Part shown: positions 26,392-33,888 of the stretch, in pieces
Layout: the number at the start of each line of letters is the position of its first letter
How positions within the stretch are numbered: position 1 is the first letter of the stretch
Source: Streptomyces sp. MUM 203J
GTDB lineage: Bacteria > Actinomycetota > Actinomycetes > Streptomycetales > Streptomycetaceae
Assembly: GCF_022414595.1 (NCBI RefSeq)
Contig: NZ_JADWYO010000033.1
Coordinates: forward strand, 1 to 64,000
DNA: 64,000 nucleotides
Direction of reading: 5' to 3'
Program-made: the position numbers and the translations under genes
Notes under the pieces: generated by a model
What the model was told of the DNA's origin: nothing
Database searches by the model: none
What the model saw: only the letters and a program-made list of their open reading frames with translations

Positions 26392-27012
26392 TCAAACGGC
26401 GATGACACCGCCACCGTTGTCGTGCACAACCGCCTGCCACTCCTGCGTGGGGCAATCGGCGATGAGTAGCGTGTCGAGTCCGTCCGGACCGCCAGCTGCC
26501 ACGACCTGGTCGAACGCCTCCTCGTGGACAGGAAAGTTACCTTGGAGTGCATCGCAGTGCCGACACCCGTTCGTCAGCTGTCGTTCGCGCATGGTCCTGC
26601 TGTATCGGGACTTGACTTGTGCTGTCAGGTCCGCCCGGCCGTTTCGCTCCAGAAGCTGCACAGCGAGTGCCATTGTCCGGGCGTTCTCCGTGGTGAAGAG
26701 TCCGCAGTAGCCACGTGCTGGACGGGCCGGGTATAGACCAACGACGCAAGTGGTGTCCCTCCCACACTTCCAACAGGATCGGTTTAGTCCGAGAATACGA
26801 AGGCGCAGGACGGGAGCGGATCCGGGCGGTGGCGCCGCGGGCAGGACGATCTCGTCGGGGCCAAAGTCATAAGCCTCGGCGAGCTCGTCAACGTGACGGC
26901 ACGTTGCGCAGCGCACCTCCCAGGTGCCGCTCCCACTTTTCTGTACGAACCCGCCGCGTGCCGCAACCTGTACGGAGCATGATGCGCACCCTCCTGCGAA
27001 CCGGTTCTGCAC
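26392..27012 (-). CDS. Zinc-ribbon protein of unknown function (transposon passenger)
   Basis: A 206-residue protein with four CxxC pairs: C9/C12, C35/C38, C80/C83 and C150/C153. The first two and last two pairs could each build a zinc ribbon. The last pair lies in NGCRHCDALQGNFPVHEEAF, which looks like a conserved functional motif. A proline-rich linker (PAAPPPGSAP) separates the halves. I do not recognize the family. GTG 27012 is preceded by GGGAGG at a short two-base spacing. It is the last gene of the run tnpA-tnpB-tnpC-small basic protein, 91 bases after its neighbour, and probably shares their transcript. It converges with the SLATT-like gene. Confidence 0.65.
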   Translation of the reverse strand: MQNRFAGGCASCSVQVAARGGFVQKSGSGTWEVRCATCRHVDELAEAYDFGPDEIVLPAAPPPGSAPVLRLRILGLNRSCWKCGRDTTCVVGLYPARPARGYCGLFTTENARTMALAVQLLERNGRADLTAQVKSRYSRTMRERQLTNGCRHCDALQGNFPVHEEAFDQVVAAGGPDGLDTLLIADCPTQEWQAVVHDNGGGVIAV

Positions 27013-27103
27013 ATCCTCCCCTTTTATGATTCGGCTGCCTCAAGGCGATCGGTCAGTTCGGGATCCGGCCACGGGTGCCAGGGCCCGCCTGGCCCTGCCG
27101 CGC

Positions 27104-27394
27104 TCAGCTGGTATTCACGGACTTCTGAGCAGACCGCATCTCAGCAAGGAACGCTGGGCTGAAGAGACCGGCACGCAGTGGAATCCGTTCTGGCCAAGGT
27201 GCCTTCAGGCGCCACAGCCATCGCCCGTAGAGCTGTCGCAGCCGGGCACGCTCGAGCTGCCAGAGGCTCTCCCACTTCAGCGCTTCCCGGTAGGTGAGAC
27301 TGGGGTTGTCCAGCGTCCACAGGTACAGGCGCCTCGCCATGCGAGGGGCCAGGAGGAAGTGGATAGGCCGTACCGGGCTATGCCGCGGGGGCAT
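27104..27394 (-). CDS. Small basic protein of unknown function (transposon passenger)
   Basis: A 96-residue Arg/Trp/Leu-rich protein with no family that I recognize. The centre (REALKWESLWQLERARLRQL, then YGRWLWRLKAPWPE) suggests an amphipathic helix followed by an aromatic patch. The case for coding rests on AAGGAGG seven bases before the ATG and on its position 53 bases after tnpC, on the same strand. It could be an accessory transposition protein or part of a passenger module with the following zinc-ribbon gene. Confidence 0.55.
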   Translation of the reverse strand: MPPRHSPVRPIHFLLAPRMARRLYLWTLDNPSLTYREALKWESLWQLERARLRQLYGRWLWRLKAPWPERIPLRAGLFSPAFLAEMRSAQKSVNTS

Positions 27395-27447
27395 GGGCTG
27401 TTCCTCCTTCGGGTGGGGCTGTCCTCAGCACCGGCATTGATCCGGAT

Positions 27448-28017
27448 CTACGTGGCGCGCATCATCTTGCGCAGGCTCTGCCGGGCTGCGGTCAGGTCGT
27501 CCTCCAGGTTTTCGATGGTGGCGCGCAGCGCTTTGTTGTCGGCTTGGGCTTGCTGGAGACTTCTGGTGAGCGCCGCGTTCGCACGGTTCAACTCTTCCAC
27601 CTGAGCCGTGAGTTCGCTGGTGTCAGTGTGGTTCAGTTCCGTGCCAAGCTGGATGCGGAGCCGTTCGCGCAGCCGGTTGCGCTCTTCGCGGAGCTCCTTG
27701 ACCTGCTGCTGGGCGAGTGAGAGGTCCGTCTTGAGACTGGCGACGCTGACGCGACTCTGTGGCGGAACGGCGCCGACTGTCGCCTCGATGCCGAGTTCCT
27801 CCTGACGTCGGCGGGCGGCCTCAATGGGTTCGCGCATACCCGGCGAGTACGCGAGCCAGTTGGAAACGCCTGCCTCCTTGGCCACTTTGGCGAACGTGAT
27901 CTTCGTTCCCGCGCGCTGCAGGGAGTCGAGAGCTTCCAGCACGCGGCGGCGCTTGTCCTGGCTGTCGCGCTCTCGCGCAGCCTTGAGCGCGGCAGCGCGG
28001 GTTTCGTGACCGGTCAC
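27448..28017 (-). CDS. tnpC: Transposition regulatory protein TnpC-like (DUF6262)
   Basis: A 189-residue protein. A helix-turn-helix lies at about residues 38-58 (ITFAKVAKEAGVSNWLAYS) and a long coiled coil covers roughly 88-185 (LKTDLSLAQQQVKELREERN, later RSLQQAQADNKALRATIENL). This is the layout of Tn554 TnpC/DUF6262 proteins, which influence frequency and orientation of transposition. The GTG overlaps the tnpB stop (GTGA), so it is translationally coupled. It is longer than the Tn554 protein (about 125 residues). Confidence 0.8.
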   Translation of the reverse strand: MTGHETRAAALKAARERDSQDKRRRVLEALDSLQRAGTKITFAKVAKEAGVSNWLAYSPGMREPIEAARRRQEELGIEATVGAVPPQSRVSVASLKTDLSLAQQQVKELREERNRLRERLRIQLGTELNHTDTSELTAQVEELNRANAALTRSLQQAQADNKALRATIENLEDDLTAARQSLRKMMRAT

Positions 28018-30527
28018 TGGTCCTCCTCGCGCGGCTTGATCACTGTCAGCGGCAGGAGCCTGTGGGAGGCGGTGGCCCGAGACTTGCGGAGGATCTTGCT
28101 TGCCTCCTCGATCTCGTGTCGTTCGTCGTCGGGCAGCGCGGCGAGCTGGTCACGCATGGTGGTGGCCACGTCCTGGTAGATGTCGATCTCAGCATTGATG
28201 TTGGCCAACACAAAGTCGGCGGCTCCGACGGCGTCAGCTGCCTCGCGGTCTGCTTTCAGATCACGCACATGATCTTCAATGGCGGGCAAGTAGGACGGGT
28301 CGGGGCGGTAGAAGGGGCAGCCTGAGCACTGGAATCGAAGAGGACAGGAACCGCCGCCGGCCTTGACATTGGATGGCTCGGTGCAGTTGCCGAACGGTAC
28401 AGCGACCGAGGCGATCTCGTACTTGCTCTGGGCGAGCGGAGCCGATCGTCCGGTGCGGTCCACGGCCAGGGGCGCCAGGGTCCGCACAGCCTCCCGCTTA
28501 CGCTTCAGGGTTACCTGGTAGTAGCCCATGGTCGTATCGACCGAGGTGTGATCCATCAGGTCGCGCAGGACATCGACGGGTACACCAGCGTCTGCAAGCC
28601 GCTGGGCGTAGGTGTGGCGGAAGGCGTGGGCGCTGATCTGGGAGCGGTCGAAGGGCAGCGGCTGCCCGTCGGGCCCCGGGATGTCGCTATCGATGCAGGG
28701 GAGTGCGTCGACCCAGGTGCGCAGTACCGCCGAGATGCTGTCACCGCGGATGTGCCCATTCCCGCGGCCGGAGCCGTGCATGGCGCTGGGGAAGAGCCAC
28801 CGTCCTGCACGCTCGGTCAGCGGGAGTTCGGCACGGCGCTGTTCCCAGCGGGTGATCAGCTCGGCTGTGCTCTGCGAGATGGGCAGGCGGCGGCCGTTCC
28901 GCTTGGCTTTGTGGTTGTCGTAGACCAGTTGGTAGTGATCGTCCTCCTGCTCGACGCAGCCCACCTTGAGGCTCGCGACCTCACCCAGGCGGCGCCCGGT
29001 GTCGCGCAGCACGGCGTAGACGGTCTGATGGAACAGCTGCGAGAGATCTTTCGGCCAGCCCCGATGGGAGACATCCAGCAGATGCAGCTGGGCGTCCAGC
29101 TGACGAATGACGGTGTCGGGCAAGGCCCGGCCGACGTGTTCCTCATTGACCTCGACGGGAGCCACACGGTGGTGGCGGGCCCGGCTGAAGGCGCCGGGAA
29201 CATCGTCCATAAGCCCACTCGCACGCGCGAACTCCAACACGGCGAACCATGCTCTGACCAACTTGTCCTGGGTGGCGGACGCCCGGGGCTTCCCGTCCTT
29301 CTTCCGGGACTTCTTGATCGCGTCGACGGCTGCCGTCATGTCCGCGGCGCCGAGGCGGGAGGGAGCATCGCCGCCTCCAACTCGCTGGGCCAGTCCCTCG
29401 GAGGCAGCGGAGAAAGCCAGGAGGGAGGTGCGCAGATCCTGGATGGTCGGCCGAACTGAACGGGCCCATTCCATGAGCACCGTGCGCAACCACTGCTGCC
29501 GGACGACACGGAAGTCGATGTCGCCCTTCACCGCATCGTAACGGCGATGGGTCGCGGCCCACAGGCCCACGGCGGCCGCGTCCCAGACCTCGCCCGCCAT
29601 CGGATCGGCCCCCTCGTACTGCCGGTGAGCGCGCTCGACCATGCGCTGGATCTGCCCCAACAAGGCGCGCGCCGGGCTGCTGCCCTTCTCCTTGCCGAAC
29701 CGCAGTGACGACAAGTCCAGGCCGCTCAAGCTGTCCACGCCGACGACGGCCGCGATGGCGAGCCGCACCGCGAGCGGACTGATGCTCAGCCCTGCCTGGT
29801 CGCGTTCCTGCAGGCCGAGCAGCAGTTCGTGGGCGACGACGGGGTGAAGCCCGCCGCACCAGAACTGATGGACCTGGAGGAACGGACCGGTAGCGGCTGC
29901 CCACTCCAAAAGCTGGTCGGGAATGTGGGTGCCGCTGCTGAGCTCGCGGCGCCACTTTCCATGGTGTGACACGCACAACCGGAGTTGTTGCTGTTCACGG
30001 AGGCACCCGCCGACGAGGCATTCACCCTGGTGCATCAGCGGCTGAGGGCGCGCCGAGCGCTGCCAGTCCGCAACGCTCAGCTCGGGGCAGCGTCTTCTGC
30101 GCTCGCTGAAGGTTGAGGCATGCGTGGGACAGAGTCCATGACTTACCGATTCCCGTGCACATCGCCCTGAACTGTCGGCGACCAGACACACCTCACGGTC
30201 CGACATTCCGCGTACGCGTCGCTTCCGGGCCGGCTGGTGCGTCGCGTCGAACTCATCGTCTGGCAGATCGCTCGACCGGGCGGCAGCTGCGCAGGGAGAG
30301 CACCGGCCGACACGACCAGGGCACGGCGCTTGGCAGGCGACAACCTTGCAACGAGACGCACCGGTGGCGTCGTTGTCCAGATCGCCGTCGAAGAACATCC
30401 GCTCGTGGTCCCACTCGCCCGGACGCCAGTCGGGCTGCACGTGTTGGCGCAGCCAAGCCAACCAGCCAGCCCCCGGCGTCTCGGGCTCCAGGCGCGAGGG
30501 CAGGGCTGCAGCGATCACCTGCTTCAT
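28014..30527 (-). CDS. tnpB: Tyrosine recombinase TnpB-like
   Basis: An 837-residue site-specific recombinase. The catalytic domain is at about 480-680, with RDTGRRLGEVASL (first Arg), HAFRHTYAQRLADAG (HxxR) and MDHTSVDTTMGYYQV (His and the Tyr nucleophile). The N-terminal 220 residues contain many Cys/His pairs (CKVVACQAPC, GRCSPC, CLVGGC) suggestive of zinc binding. The C-terminal region has CPLRFQCSGCPFY, as in other TnpB proteins. It should cut and exchange strands at the element ends with TnpA. ATG 30527 overlaps the tnpA stop (ATGA). It is larger than Tn554 TnpB (about 630 residues). Confidence 0.88.
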   Translation of the reverse strand: MKQVIAAALPSRLEPETPGAGWLAWLRQHVQPDWRPGEWDHERMFFDGDLDNDATGASRCKVVACQAPCPGRVGRCSPCAAAARSSDLPDDEFDATHQPARKRRVRGMSDREVCLVADSSGRCARESVSHGLCPTHASTFSERRRRCPELSVADWQRSARPQPLMHQGECLVGGCLREQQQLRLCVSHHGKWRRELSSGTHIPDQLLEWAAATGPFLQVHQFWCGGLHPVVAHELLLGLQERDQAGLSISPLAVRLAIAAVVGVDSLSGLDLSSLRFGKEKGSSPARALLGQIQRMVERAHRQYEGADPMAGEVWDAAAVGLWAATHRRYDAVKGDIDFRVVRQQWLRTVLMEWARSVRPTIQDLRTSLLAFSAASEGLAQRVGGGDAPSRLGAADMTAAVDAIKKSRKKDGKPRASATQDKLVRAWFAVLEFARASGLMDDVPGAFSRARHHRVAPVEVNEEHVGRALPDTVIRQLDAQLHLLDVSHRGWPKDLSQLFHQTVYAVLRDTGRRLGEVASLKVGCVEQEDDHYQLVYDNHKAKRNGRRLPISQSTAELITRWEQRRAELPLTERAGRWLFPSAMHGSGRGNGHIRGDSISAVLRTWVDALPCIDSDIPGPDGQPLPFDRSQISAHAFRHTYAQRLADAGVPVDVLRDLMDHTSVDTTMGYYQVTLKRKREAVRTLAPLAVDRTGRSAPLAQSKYEIASVAVPFGNCTEPSNVKAGGGSCPLRFQCSGCPFYRPDPSYLPAIEDHVRDLKADREAADAVGAADFVLANINAEIDIYQDVATTMRDQLAALPDDERHEIEEASKILRKSRATASHRLLPLTVIKPREEDQ

Positions 30528-31666
30528 CGCGCAGCCACCTCCCGCTGAGCGGCTACGCGCTCCACGGCCTCCCGCTTCTCACGCTCATTCGCGTGAAGGT
30601 AGATCGCGGTGGACGCCGCCGACACATGCCCCATCAGCTGCTGCACGACGTCGATCGGCACGCCGGCCCTAACCCAGGCCGTCGCGGCGGTGTGCCGCAG
30701 CATGTGCGGGCGCACGACGAATCCGCACTGCCGCGACAGCCGCTCGAACATGCCCTTCGCCGCCTGATAGGTCATCGCCTTGCCCAGAGGCCGCTGGTAG
30801 AGGTTGACGAAGACCAGGTCGTTTGCTTCGGCCTCGACCACGGCATCGCGGTCGGCGCGATAAGCCACGTACTCGGCCACTGTGGGCCCGTCGACCGGCA
30901 CGACGCGCGGATAGCGGGACTTGGCCAGGGCCTTGTTCTCGTTGTCCCGGCGGTGGCGCACGTGGATGTGGGCCCCGGAAACGCTGCAGCCCAAGGCGCG
31001 GGAATCGGGCAGGAAGTGCATGTCCTGCCGACGCTGCCCCAGAGCCTCCCCGATACGGATTCCGGTCGCCAGCATCAACCCCACCAAGAACCGGTCGCGA
31101 GCCGTACGACAGCCAGCCACCACCGTGGTGACCTGCTCCTCGGACAGAGCTTCGTAGGGCTTCTCAACCTCGCGGGACTTGATCGCCTTCGCGCGCACCG
31201 TGCGGAACTGCCCGCGCTCACCGGCATTGAAGCCAGGCGGCGGTGTCGCGAGGTAGCGCGGCTGCGACAAGCGGTCCGCCGCCTCCGGTGCGATCACACC
31301 GTGAAGAGCGCAATACCGCAGGTACTCCACGACCGCCGTGATCGTCGCGTTGACCGTCGCCCCGGAGCGTGACTTGCCTCGACGACCAGGAGTGGACTCC
31401 AGCCAGAACCGGAAGCGCGCCATCGAGGCCAGCGTGACGGTCCTCCAGTCGACCGCGTACTCGGCGCACCAGGTCAGGAACAGGGTCAGGCGCCCGGCGT
31501 AGACCCTGATGGTGTTCACGGACCGGTCAGCACCGTGCAGGAACGTCAGGAAGTCTGTCCCCTCCCGGTGGATCGAAAGCTGGGGATCGAGGATGACCCA
31601 CCGGGTGCTCTGCGGATCTCTACCGGGAGACAGGGCCCGTTCAGCTTGAAAGGTGTCGGCGTTCAT
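30524..31666 (-). CDS. tnpA: Tyrosine recombinase TnpA-like
   Basis: A 380-residue tyrosine recombinase. A SAM-like N-terminal DNA-binding domain (VNTIRVYAGRLTLFLTWCAE) precedes the catalytic domain with ATGIRIGEALGQ (Arg), RPHMLRHTAATAWVRAG (HxxR) and MGHVSAASTAIYLH (His plus Tyr nucleophile). All catalytic residues are present, so the protein may be active. ATG 31666 is chosen because AGGTACGG precedes it; GTG 31711 is in frame but has no ribosome site. It is the first gene of the overlapping tnpABC set, about 100 bases from the right end of the element. Confidence 0.88.
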   Translation of the reverse strand: MNADTFQAERALSPGRDPQSTRWVILDPQLSIHREGTDFLTFLHGADRSVNTIRVYAGRLTLFLTWCAEYAVDWRTVTLASMARFRFWLESTPGRRGKSRSGATVNATITAVVEYLRYCALHGVIAPEAADRLSQPRYLATPPPGFNAGERGQFRTVRAKAIKSREVEKPYEALSEEQVTTVVAGCRTARDRFLVGLMLATGIRIGEALGQRRQDMHFLPDSRALGCSVSGAHIHVRHRRDNENKALAKSRYPRVVPVDGPTVAEYVAYRADRDAVVEAEANDLVFVNLYQRPLGKAMTYQAAKGMFERLSRQCGFVVRPHMLRHTAATAWVRAGVPIDVVQQLMGHVSAASTAIYLHANEREKREAVERVAAQREVAAR

Positions 31667-31755
31667 GCCGTACCTAACGTGACTCCCGCGTTGTAGATAC
31701 TTGTGAGCCACGAACGAGTGACAAGACGTACCTCACGTCCCTGGCGAGTCACGGC

Positions 31756-31767
31756 GACATAGAGATA
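31756..31767 (-). repeat. Right terminal inverted repeat of the element
   Basis: Reads TATCTCTATGTC on the minus strand, directly against the core, and matches the left end in 11 of 12 bases. Confidence 0.6.
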
Positions 31768-31774
31768 TTCATCC
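31768..31774. repeat. Right core (att) repeat of the element
   Basis: TTCATCC, identical to 25310-25316. It adjoins the 5' half of the interrupted gene, whose codons CGG ATG are completed by this core. Confidence 0.7.
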
Positions 31775-32252
31775 GCCGCCACAGCCGGAAGGTGGGCACC
31801 GGCGACAGCAGCCACCGGGTGAGCCGCACGCCCTCCATGTGCTTGTCCGCCGTGATGTCCGCGATCCGGCCCACCGCGTGCCGCGCGGCCTCCACCGACA
31901 CCACGAACAGCATGGGGATCACCGCGTGCATGCCCACGCCCAGCGGATCCGGCCATGCTGCCGCGCCGTTGAAGGCGATGGTGGCGGCGGTGAGGATCCA
32001 GGCCGTCTGGCGCAGCAGCGGGAAGGGAATTCGCAGCCAGGTCAGCAGCAGGTCCAGGGCCAGCAGGACGCAGATGCCCGCGTCGATGCCGATGGGGAAG
32101 ACCAGTGAGAAGTCGCCGAAACCTTTCTTCTCGGCGAGTTCACGCACCGCCGTGTACGAGCCGGCGAAGCCGATCCCGGCGATGATCAACGCACCCGCGA
32201 CGACCACACCGACCAGAACTCGGTGCATCCGTGTGAGCTGCATCGCGGCCAC
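31770..32252 (-). pseudogene. DUF2637 gene, 5' fragment (interrupted by mobile element)
   Basis: About 161 residues of a DUF2637 membrane domain. Helices are at VLVGVVVAGALIIAGIGFAG, FPIGIDAGICVLLALDLLL, ILTAATIAFNGAAAW and VIPMLFVVSVEAARHAVG, followed by RLTRWLLSPVPTFRLWRRM. At that Met the frame enters the transposon, gaining seven foreign residues (NISMSP) and a stop. Its continuation is at 24157-25311. GTG 32252 has GGAGGGG eight bases upstream; ATG 32243 is an alternative. The truncated protein would retain all helices but lose its cytoplasmic half. Confidence 0.82.
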
Positions 32253-32356
32253 CCGCGGTCCCCTCCCGGCTCAGTTTTCCGATCCAGCGGGGCACAGCCT
32301 GGCACATCCTCTCCAGAACCGGCTCTCTCGGGGTCGGCGGCTCATTTGCTCCGTCG

Positions 32357-32379
32357 ACTATTCTCATATTCAGAATAGT
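32357..32379. promoter_or_regulatory. Inverted repeat upstream of padR (probable operator)
   Basis: ACTATTC-N9-GAATAGT lies 29 bases before the padR ATG, in an A/T-rich patch that could hold the -10 element. Position and symmetry suit an autoregulatory PadR site. Confidence 0.55.
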
Positions 32380-32407
32380 TGGGTAGCGTGAAGAGCTGAG
32401 GGGGGCG

Positions 32408-32776
32408 ATGGCCTTGACACCACCCGCGACACCACCCGTGTCCTGGACGCGGTCCGTCCTGCCGCTGTGCCTGCTCGGCGTGCTGGACGCCGAGGGAGAG
32501 AGCTACGGGTACGCGCTGCTGAGCCGGCTCAGCGACGCCGGGCTGGAGAACGTCAAGCCCGCGGCCCTCTATCCGGCCCTGACCAGGCTGGAAGAGGAAG
32601 GCGCCGTCGAGATCGAGTGGGGCGCCGGTGACGGCGGGCCCGGGCGCAAGTACTACCGCATCACCGAGGAGGGCAGGACCCGCCTGCGGCGTGAGCGGGC
32701 CGTGTGGCGCGGCTTCACAGCCACCGTGACCTCGCTCCTCGGGGACGGAAGCGACCATACGAAGGGGGAGGCATGA
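32408..32776 (+). CDS. PadR family transcriptional regulator
   Basis: A 122-residue winged-helix regulator. The recognition region is ESYGYALLSRLSDAGLENVK and PAALYPALTRLEEEGAVEIE, and the wing ends GPGRKYYRITEEGRTRL, the PadR signature. PadR proteins repress neighbouring genes until a ligand or partner releases them. ATG 32408 follows GAGGGGGGCG. The stop overlaps the start of the next gene (ATGA), which encodes a HAAS-like membrane protein, a common PadR partner. Confidence 0.88.
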   Translation: MALTPPATPPVSWTRSVLPLCLLGVLDAEGESYGYALLSRLSDAGLENVKPAALYPALTRLEEEGAVEIEWGAGDGGPGRKYYRITEEGRTRLRRERAVWRGFTATVTSLLGDGSDHTKGEA

Positions 32777-33816
32777 CCACGTCGCAGAAACCCGGCTGGC
32801 CCACCGAGGAGGACGAGCAGTGGGCCGCCGAGGTCGAACTGCGCCTCGCGCTCGACCACCACGGCCCCGGCGGCCTCGCGGACACCGCGCTCGCCGCGGC
32901 CCGCGAGGCCGTCGCCGAGACGGGGTGCGGAGCGCGTGAACTCTTCGGCGCGCCCGGGGAGTACGCCAAGGCGGCATTCACCGAGCATGTGGGAGAGGAG
33001 TACCGGGCCCGGACAGACGGGAACGGGCTGCTGCCGGGCGAGCGGTTCACCGCCGCGCTGGTGGCGATCGGCGGAACCGGCGTCATGGTCAGTCTGTTCC
33101 AATGGCTCCGCGAGGGCTTCTGGGTGGAGCCCAGTCCTGCGGGCCTCGCCGCGCTCTCGGGGATCGCCCTCGCCGCGCTCCTCGGGGCCGTCGCGGTCAC
33201 CGCCTGGTCGGCCGGGCGGATCAGGGGCGGGTGGGGGTTCGCCGCCGGAGCGGTCGCGGTGGTGGGCGCGGGGATGGGCATCGCCCGACTGCTGCCCGAC
33301 GAACCGCTGTTCACCGCGCCGGTGCTGGCGGTGACGGCCGCGTGCACCGTCCCGCTGGGCGTGGCGGCGGCGGTGCCCGACGCGGTCTTCGAGCGCTGGT
33401 TCGTACCCGCGCCGCCGGACGGGGACGAGCGCTGGCTCGCCCGCCTGGAGGGTCTGCTGCGCGGCCGCCACGCCATGCGGGCGGCCGAGGCGCACGGGCA
33501 TGTACGGGAGGCCCGCGAGCACCTGGCCGCCTCCGGGGACGACGCGGCGACCGCGTTCGGCTCCGCCGAGGTGTACGCACTGCGTCTCGCGGCGGGTCCG
33601 CGCAGGGAACGGCGCCTGGAGCGGCGCAAGCTGTACGGCACGACCATCATGGCCGTGCTGGTGGTGCTGATGTTCGCCGAGAGGGTCAGGGACCCGGACC
33701 TGACCTCGTTCTGGTTCTGGTTCTCCGCGGTGTCGGCGGTCGGGTGGGGGCTCTACACCGCGGGCATGTGGCACGAGGCGCTGGGCGGTGACGCGGCCCG
33801 CAAGGAGAACGCGTAG
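32773..33816 (+). CDS. Membrane protein with HAAS-like N-terminal domain
   Basis: A 347-residue protein. The N-terminal 80 residues (EVELRLALDHHGPGG, ARELFGAPGEYAKAAF) resemble the HAAS/DUF1700 helical domain that accompanies PadR regulators. Hydrophobic helices follow at about 90-205 (FTAALVAIGGTGVMVSLF, AGLAALSGIALAALLGAVAV, TAPVLAVTAACTVPLGVAA) and again near the C terminus (TTIMAVLVVLMFAE, FWFWFSAVSAVGWGLYTAG). It is coupled to padR by a four-base overlap, so it is probably a membrane signal or target in a two-gene switch. The HAAS call is from pattern only. Confidence 0.65.
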   Translation: MTTSQKPGWPTEEDEQWAAEVELRLALDHHGPGGLADTALAAAREAVAETGCGARELFGAPGEYAKAAFTEHVGEEYRARTDGNGLLPGERFTAALVAIGGTGVMVSLFQWLREGFWVEPSPAGLAALSGIALAALLGAVAVTAWSAGRIRGGWGFAAGAVAVVGAGMGIARLLPDEPLFTAPVLAVTAACTVPLGVAAAVPDAVFERWFVPAPPDGDERWLARLEGLLRGRHAMRAAEAHGHVREAREHLAASGDDAATAFGSAEVYALRLAAGPRRERRLERRKLYGTTIMAVLVVLMFAERVRDPDLTSFWFWFSAVSAVGWGLYTAGMWHEALGGDAARKENA

Positions 33817-33848
33817 GCGGCACCGGCCGCCGGGCCGCGCACCGAAGG

Positions 33849-33878
33849 CCGTCCAGACCCCGGTCCGGGCCTGGACGG
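33849..33878. terminator. Bidirectional terminator
   Basis: Stem CCGTCCAG/CTGGACGG with a 14-base loop that itself contains CCCGG/CCGGG, between the convergent HAAS-like and DUF3558 genes. Confidence 0.55.
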
Positions 33879-33888
33879 GAGCCCGGCC

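Larger units (their letters stand above)
25310..31774 (-). mobile_element. Tn554-family transposon inserted in a DUF2637 gene
   Basis: The element spans about 6.46 kb between direct repeats of the core TTCATCC (25310-25316 and 31768-31774). Just inside the cores are imperfect 12-bp inverted ends: TATCTCTAGGTC (25318-25329) and, on the other strand, TATCTCTATGTC (31767-31756). Three overlapping minus-strand genes encode two tyrosine recombinases and a DUF6262 protein, the tnpA-tnpB-tnpC order of Tn554. Passenger genes encode a SLATT-like membrane protein, a zinc-ribbon protein and a small basic protein. The DNA is visibly richer in A/T than its flanks. Removing the element restores the host reading frame, which fixes the ends independently. 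Confidence 0.88.

Noticed and set aside
30524..31711. GTG 31711 as the tnpA start
   Set aside because: No ribosome site precedes it, and the added residues overlap the subterminal repeats. ATG 31666 is better.
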